A DNA stretch of 64,000 nucleotides from Erysipelotrichaceae bacterium (GTDB lineage Bacteria > Bacillota_I > Bacilli_A > Erysipelotrichales > Erysipelotrichaceae). Both the position numbers and the translations under genes were made by a program. Location: contig JAFYHQ010000024.1 of assembly GCA_017539105.1 (NCBI GenBank), forward strand, positions 1-64,000, in the 5' to 3' direction. Positions 59,366 to 64,000 of the stretch are shown piece after piece. The notes beneath the pieces are model-generated. The model saw nothing but the letters and a program-made list of their open reading frames with translations, did no database searches and was not told the origin of the DNA. Position 1 is the first letter of the stretch. The number at the start of each line of letters is the position of its first letter.

Positions 59366-60889
59366 ATGCTTAAAATAAATAACCTTACAATCACCACTCA
59401 TAAAGGAAGGATCCTGCTTAAAGATTTTTCTTTTGTGCTGAATGACAGAGATAAGATCGCTTTGATCGGCGAAGAAGGAAACGGAAAATCTACGATCCTG
59501 AAAGTACTGGCAGGCGTGGATGTTTCGGATTATGTATCTTATACAGGAAACATTCTTGCGGATGGGAAGATTGCTTATCTTCCGCAGACGATCCCTCAAG
59601 AAGACCTGGATAGGAATACGGTGGAGTATATTTCTTCCGAGATGGATTACAGCCATCTGTATAGCTTGTTGAATCGTTTCCATGTCGATGACAGTCTGTT
59701 TGATGACAGGATCATCAGAACGCTTTCCGGAGGAGAAAAGGTACGTTTATCCATCTTGAAACTGCTCTATGAAGATCCGGATATCATCCTGATGGATGAA
59801 CCGACGAACGATCTGGACCTGCCAACCTTGCTCTGGCTGGAAGATTTCATTAACGAACTGAAAAAGCCGCTGATTTTCGTATCCCATGACGAAGTGCTGC
59901 TCGAAGCGTGCGCAAACGGGATCCTGCATCTGGAACAGCTGAAACGAAAAACGGAAAGCGTCATCACTTATTCAGGAAACGGTTACCGCGATTATGTAGA
60001 AAGAAGAACCGCCCTGATCGATCGCACGAATATGATCGCAAGAAAAGAGAAGGCGCAATACAATAAACAGCTGGAGAAATGGCGCCAGATCTATCAGAAA
60101 GTCGATCACAAGCAGAAAACGGCGAGCCGTCAGGACCCTCATGGCGCCGCACTTCTGAAAAAGAAGATGCATAGCGTAATATCGCAAAGCAAACAGCTGG
60201 AAGTAAAGAAAGAAAACCTGACAAAGAAATACGAACCGGAAGAAGCGATCAATATCTTTTATCCTGATGTAAGAATGGATCCTCATAAAGTCATTCTGGA
60301 TCTGTATATCGCTGAACTGAAAAATGAAAACAGGATACTTTCGAGAAATATCGATCTGCAGGTTTACGGTCAGGATAAGATCTGTATCATAGGAAATAAC
60401 GGATGCGGAAAGTCCACGCTGATGAAAGAGATTTATTCGCTTCTCAAAGACCGTCAGGATATCCGTTTGGGCTATATCCCTCAGAATTATTCCGAAGTCA
60501 TTGATCTTTCTCTTACGCCTGTGCAGTATCTCTGGAATGGGGAAGATGCGCATCGAAGAAGCATGATCCAGTCTTATCTTGGTGCCTTGAAATTTACCGC
60601 GGAAGAAATGGAACATCAGATTTCCGATCTCTCGGAAGGCCAGAAATGCAAGATCCTGATCATCAAAACCATTCTTGATGAATGCGATGTCTTGCTGCTG
60701 GATGAACCGACACGTAATCTTTCCGCTTTATCCAATCCCGTTTTCCGTTCGATCCTGAAGGATTTTAACGGCTGTATCATTGCCGTTTCCCATGACAGGA
60801 AATTCATCGATGAAGTCGCGGAAACCGTCTATGAGATGAATGAAAACGGTTTAAGAGAACTCCAGGAGTCGATTGTCAAAGAAGCATAA
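59366..60889 (+). CDS. ABC-F family ATPase
   Basis: 507 residues, two ABC domains, no membrane segments. Domain 1 has Walker A GEEGNGKST, signature LSGGEK and ILMDEPTNDLD. A basic linker with KAQYNKQLEKWRQIYQKVDHKQKT follows. Domain 2 has GNNGCGKST, a signature-like LSEGQK and LLLDEPTRNLSALSNPVFR, where ordinary ABC-F proteins have DEPTNHLD. ABC-F proteins act in the ribosomal E site, either as translation factors or as ribosome protectors against antibiotics. Which applies here cannot be read off. The ribosome-binding site is GAAGGAG. Confidence 0.85.
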   Translation: MLKINNLTITTHKGRILLKDFSFVLNDRDKIALIGEEGNGKSTILKVLAGVDVSDYVSYTGNILADGKIAYLPQTIPQEDLDRNTVEYISSEMDYSHLYSLLNRFHVDDSLFDDRIIRTLSGGEKVRLSILKLLYEDPDIILMDEPTNDLDLPTLLWLEDFINELKKPLIFVSHDEVLLEACANGILHLEQLKRKTESVITYSGNGYRDYVERRTALIDRTNMIARKEKAQYNKQLEKWRQIYQKVDHKQKTASRQDPHGAALLKKKMHSVISQSKQLEVKKENLTKKYEPEEAINIFYPDVRMDPHKVILDLYIAELKNENRILSRNIDLQVYGQDKICIIGNNGCGKSTLMKEIYSLLKDRQDIRLGYIPQNYSEVIDLSLTPVQYLWNGEDAHRRSMIQSYLGALKFTAEEMEHQISDLSEGQKCKILIIKTILDECDVLLLDEPTRNLSALSNPVFRSILKDFNGCIIAVSHDRKFIDEVAETVYEMNENGLRELQESIVKEA

Positions 60890-60901
60890 ATATCTTATAA
60901 T
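60873..60901 (+). promoter_or_regulatory. Promoter of the RNase J-like gene
   Basis: TTGTCA (60873-60878), a 17-base spacer and TATAAT (60896-60901), partly inside the end of the ABC-F gene. A GGAGG ribosome-binding site follows. Confidence 0.65.
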
Positions 60902-60930
60902 CTTATATAGTGTTTGGAGGAATATAATAC

Positions 60931-62619
60931 GTGCAAAAAATACGTTTAATGGCACTTGGCGGTCTTGACGAAGATGGCAAGAATATGTACCTGGTGGAAA
61001 TTGATGGTGACATTTTCGTTGTCGACGCCGGCTTGAAATATCCCAGTGAGACGGAACAGTTGGGGATCGAATACATCATCCCGGATTTCACTTATCTGAT
61101 CGAACATCAGGATCGGGTAAAAGGCGTTTTCATCTCCCACGGACATGACGATGTCATGTATGCGCTGGGTCATCTTCTGACCCAGATCGATGTTCCGGTC
61201 TATGCCACGGCATTGACGGCGAAACTGTTGGAAATCGAATTCCGTAAACATAAGCTCAACAACAAGTTCATTCATGTGATCAAGCGGAACGATACCATCA
61301 AGATCGGCAGTCATGTGATCCATACGTTCCCGGTAATGCAGTCGATCGCCGATGGCGTCGGTTTTGCGTTCGAGACAGATTCCGGCATGATCGTTTATGC
61401 TTCGGAATTCATCTTCGACTATGATTTCCTGAATAAAGCGTTCTCGATGGATGTGAATGCGCTATCGGAGATGGGCAAGAATCAGGTACTGCTGTTGATG
61501 AGCGAGTCCAAAGGATCTTCAAGAGCGGGATACACGGCGCCAAAGCACAGGATCAGCGATCATGTGGAACATTATTTCGAGGAGAATGAGAAACGGATCA
61601 TCATTACGCTATACAGGCAGAATCTCTTCCGTATCATGGAAGTGCTGGAACTTGCTGCAAGATACAACAAGAAAGTCTATTTCTATGATCCGGAACATAT
61701 CCGGCTCCTGAATACGGTCGATGAACTGGGCTACTACAAGCTTCCTAAGAATATTATCGTAGATCGCAATGATTTCAATAACGATATGAAAGACATCGTC
61801 TGCGTCGTTTCCGGTTCCGGGAATGAAGTATTCAAGCTGATGCATAATATCGCGATCGGCGAGGACCGGCAGATCGAATTAAGGGAAGACGATATCGTAA
61901 TCATCGCGTCTCCAGTCGTTCCGGGTACGGAAAAGGATGCGACGGCGATGGAGAATGACTTGTATAAAGCGGACGTCAAGATCGTTAAGCTGAACGCGAA
62001 AGAGATCCTGTCCATGCACGCATCGACAGAGGATCTTAAGATGATGCTGTATCTGATACGACCGAAGTATTATCTGCCGATCATCGGAGAGTATTCGCAT
62101 CTGATAAACAATGCGGATATTGCCGTACAGATGGGATATACGCCGGATAAGATCATTATCCTGGATAACGGACAGTTCGCTTCGTTTGAAAACGGCAGGC
62201 TTGCTTCGACCAGCGAACAGATCGATCTGGAGGATACGGCGATCGATGCTTCGGATATGCGCGATGTTTCAGGCATGGTGCTAAAGGATAGAGAAAAATT
62301 GTCGACGGATGGGGCGATCATCTGCGGCGTCGTTCTGGATTACAATACGAAGAAAGTCATTGGCGGTCCGGATGTGCAATCCCGCGGTGTCATTTATCTC
62401 AAGGATGCGGATTACATCCTGAATGAAATCGGAAAACTGCTGATCTCGACGATCGAACGAAACGTCGAAGAAAATACCTACGACAATATGCAGGTAAGAG
62501 CGGAAGCGCGTGAAGCGATTTCGCGTTACGTGCTGAAAGTAACCGGCAAGACGCCGATGATCCAACCGGCGATCGTTGAAATCAATCTGGGAGAAGAAAG
62601 TGGCAAAAAAGACAGCTAA
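60931..62619 (+). CDS. RNase J-type protein with lost catalytic residues (RNase J2-like)
   Basis: 562 residues with the metallo-beta-lactamase, beta-CASP and C-terminal domains of RNase J. The metal motif H-x-H-x-D-H reads HGHDDV at residues 70-75, so the last His is Val. The next His-containing motif (NHSIPD in active enzymes) reads MQSIAD, with Gln137. The expected G-D-F reads SEF, and the C-terminal HGEY motif is IIGEY, with Ile385. Several metal ligands are therefore missing, as in RNase J2 of other Firmicutes, which works as a partner of RNase J1. The GTG start at 60931 follows GGAGG. Nuclease activity of its own is unlikely. Confidence 0.82.
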   Translation: MQKIRLMALGGLDEDGKNMYLVEIDGDIFVVDAGLKYPSETEQLGIEYIIPDFTYLIEHQDRVKGVFISHGHDDVMYALGHLLTQIDVPVYATALTAKLLEIEFRKHKLNNKFIHVIKRNDTIKIGSHVIHTFPVMQSIADGVGFAFETDSGMIVYASEFIFDYDFLNKAFSMDVNALSEMGKNQVLLLMSESKGSSRAGYTAPKHRISDHVEHYFEENEKRIIITLYRQNLFRIMEVLELAARYNKKVYFYDPEHIRLLNTVDELGYYKLPKNIIVDRNDFNNDMKDIVCVVSGSGNEVFKLMHNIAIGEDRQIELREDDIVIIASPVVPGTEKDATAMENDLYKADVKIVKLNAKEILSMHASTEDLKMMLYLIRPKYYLPIIGEYSHLINNADIAVQMGYTPDKIIILDNGQFASFENGRLASTSEQIDLEDTAIDASDMRDVSGMVLKDREKLSTDGAIICGVVLDYNTKKVIGGPDVQSRGVIYLKDADYILNEIGKLLISTIERNVEENTYDNMQVRAEAREAISRYVLKVTGKTPMIQPAIVEINLGEESGKKDS

Positions 62620-64000
62620 AAAAAAGAAAACAGCTTCAGCAAGAGATAACAAGCAAGTCTGGATGATTACTTGTCTTTTTCTGATCGCTCTTATCATTTT
62701 TGCGACTGCGAAAATGGGAACGGCAGGTCTGATCCTGCATAATCTCTTTGTCTGGACTTTGGGTTCTTTGTATGTGATCGGGATCCTTACCGCTTTCTTT
62801 TATGGCATCTATCGGATCTTCTTTCCGGGTAAAGAGGATCAGATACCGAAGAATCGGGTCATCGGCCTGATCGTTCTGAATGTGTTTTTTGTGCTTCTGG
62901 GGGCATATATCGCGGATGAAACAAGAAATGTCAGCGAGTGGGTTTCTTATTGTCAGACTTATGCAAAGGTGCTGAATAAGGATGTTTTCCATTTTACAGG
63001 AGGCTTGCTGGGGAATCTGCTGTACAGCCTGCTGGTGATGCTGATATCCCGTCCGGGTTCTTTGATCATTCTGATTCTTACGGGAATCGCTTCTTTGATC
63101 CTGCTGATTCCTTTGAATGCCGTTAAAAGCGTGTTTCAGGCATCTTCCCAGTCGTTTACGCAATTGAAGACAAAGGGAGCGCAACTGGATGAAAAACGCC
63201 GTCAGTACCAGGAAAAAGCCCGTGAAGAGCGTTTGCAGAAGAAACAGGCCGAAGAGGAAAGAAAACAAGCGGAACTGGAAAAGCAGAAACAGCAGGAAGC
63301 GGTACGGCTGGCAGAGGAAAGAAGAAAACGTCTCGAAGAAGAGAAACAGCGTATCATCGGAAAGTCTCATTATTTCATTAATCTGACTGAGGAAGAGATC
63401 AACGGCAAAAAGAAACAGGAAGAGATCTTCTCGGATGATGACAATTACGAGTATTACGAAGAGATTCGGATCAATGATGATTTCGCCAAAAAGGAAGAAA
63501 AGAAAACAGAACCATCCACAGTAAAAGTACAGCCATACAAGAAACGCAACAACGTCTATCATCTTCCGCGTCCTTATGAAGAATTCCTGGATCCGGTCGT
63601 ATCCACATCTTCGAACACCAACAAGACTTCCGCTTCGATCAAAGGGGAAAAAGTAATTGAAATCTTACACAACTTCGGCATCGAAGCAGAGCTTGTGAAT
63701 ACCTATATCGGACCATCCGTGACAAAATTCGAAATCAAACCGGACAGTTCGGTCAAGATCAATCGGATCATGAATATTTCCGACAACATCAAGATGGAAC
63801 TGGCGGCCAAAGATATCCGTATCGAAGCGCCGATCCCGGGAAGAAGCGCTGTAGGCATCGAGATCCCGAATGTCGAACCGATTCCGGTGCGGATGATCGA
63901 TCTGATGAAACATTTTCCAACTTACCGCAAGAGCGAACCGCTGCAGTTTGCTTTGGGCAAAGACCTGATGGGCAAAGAAGTCTATTGCGACCTGGCAAGG
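62600..64000 (+). CDS. ftsK: FtsK/SpoIIIE-type DNA translocase, 3' truncated by the window edge
   Basis: 467 codons are visible and the frame is open at base 64000. A Lys-rich start (MAKKTAKKKKTA), about four membrane helices, then a long charged coiled coil (QEKAREERLQKKQAEEERKQAE region, residues ~195-260) and the start of the translocase alpha domain (GEKVIEILHNFGIEAELVNTYIGPSVTKFEIKP; IEAPIPGRSAVGIEIPN). The Walker A motif is beyond the window. The GTG start lies in the end of the RNase J gene with GGGAGAAG before it. It moves chromosome ends through the division septum. Confidence 0.9.
   Translation, partial: MAKKTAKKKKTASARDNKQVWMITCLFLIALIIFATAKMGTAGLILHNLFVWTLGSLYVIGILTAFFYGIYRIFFPGKEDQIPKNRVIGLIVLNVFFVLLGAYIADETRNVSEWVSYCQTYAKVLNKDVFHFTGGLLGNLLYSLLVMLISRPGSLIILILTGIASLILLIPLNAVKSVFQASSQSFTQLKTKGAQLDEKRRQYQEKAREERLQKKQAEEERKQAELEKQKQQEAVRLAEERRKRLEEEKQRIIGKSHYFINLTEEEINGKKKQEEIFSDDDNYEYYEEIRINDDFAKKEEKKTEPSTVKVQPYKKRNNVYHLPRPYEEFLDPVVSTSSNTNKTSASIKGEKVIEILHNFGIEAELVNTYIGPSVTKFEIKPDSSVKINRIMNISDNIKMELAAKDIRIEAPIPGRSAVGIEIPNVEPIPVRMIDLMKHFPTYRKSEPLQFALGKDLMGKEVYCDLAR

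Noticed and set aside
62603-62640. A-rich tract as a regulatory or slippage site
   Set aside because: It encodes the Lys-rich N-terminus of FtsK in one intact frame; no sign of frameshifting.
62636-63562. Minus-strand frame of 308 codons opposite ftsK
   Set aside because: Reads Leu/Phe runs that are the reverse of the Lys/Glu coiled coil of FtsK; not a membrane protein gene.
1-64000. tRNA, rRNA, insertion sequences, prophage, CRISPR arrays
   Set aside because: Reading all intergenic stretches showed only promoters, terminators, one T-box and short hairpins; no transposase, integrase or Cas gene was recognised.

Overview
The window reads as a chromosome segment of a Firmicute with mid-range GC content. 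The single-membrane set of genes (lipoproteins, MraZ/RsmH/FtsL division cluster, long HPF, T-box leader, CcpA with cre sites) supports this. I infer the Erysipelotrichia branch from several things: a RecJ-Apt-RelA-HisS-AspS order, a mollicute-type MG284/MPN403-like small protein, no sporulation genes, and a reduced division cluster. UGA is used as a stop, so the standard bacterial code applies. No rRNA, tRNA, insertion sequence, prophage or CRISPR was seen. Coding density is very high, most genes overlap or nearly touch, and no gene-free stretch exceeds 300 bases.

Layout. 1-3340: the end of a maltose-type ABC importer operon (two permeases and an MsmX/MalK-like ATPase). 3358-10815: an ADP-ribosylglycohydrolase-like gene divergent from a BMP-family nucleoside importer operon, followed by a nucleoside hydrolase. 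10869-13971: nadK-nfnA-nfnB, an NADP-making and NADP-reducing operon. 14004-18691: envelope proteins (SAF, VanZ, two lipoproteins), RadC, an acidic protein with repeated S-P-x-F-G motifs, and MurC. 18765-24768: CcpA with two helical proteins, TyrS, a lipoprotein, a MurJ/SpoVB-type flippase, and IspH on the other strand. 24802-33484: a DEAD-box helicase, RimO, a ROK sugar kinase, galactokinase and the Mgl galactose importer. 33488-43863: RNA- and translation-linked genes (HPF, TmcAL, YceD-L32), PTS enzyme I, YebC, a DUF2779 protein and several unknowns. 43899-50876: mraZ-rsmH-ftsL-pbp-mraY running into recJ-apt. 50885-57797: relA, then a T-box leader controlling an M28 peptidase-hisS-aspS operon, and a ferredoxin. 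57844-64000: miaB, an ABC-F protein, an RNase J paralogue lacking most metal ligands, and the start of ftsK.

How it works together. Carbon supply (maltose-type, galactose and nucleoside import, galK, ROK kinase, PTS enzyme I) is tied together by CcpA. Two near-identical cre-like sites sit on the -35 box of the nucleoside and galactose importer promoters. The rest is mainly cell-wall synthesis, translation and tRNA/rRNA modification, and stringent response.

The most unusual signal is regulatory. At least nine genes have a -10 box ending 6 or 7 nucleotides before the start codon and no Shine-Dalgarno sequence, which predicts leaderless mRNAs. Also notable are a T-box whose specifier region contains GACAC twice (overlapping Asp and His codons) upstream of HisRS and AspRS, and the degenerate RNase J.
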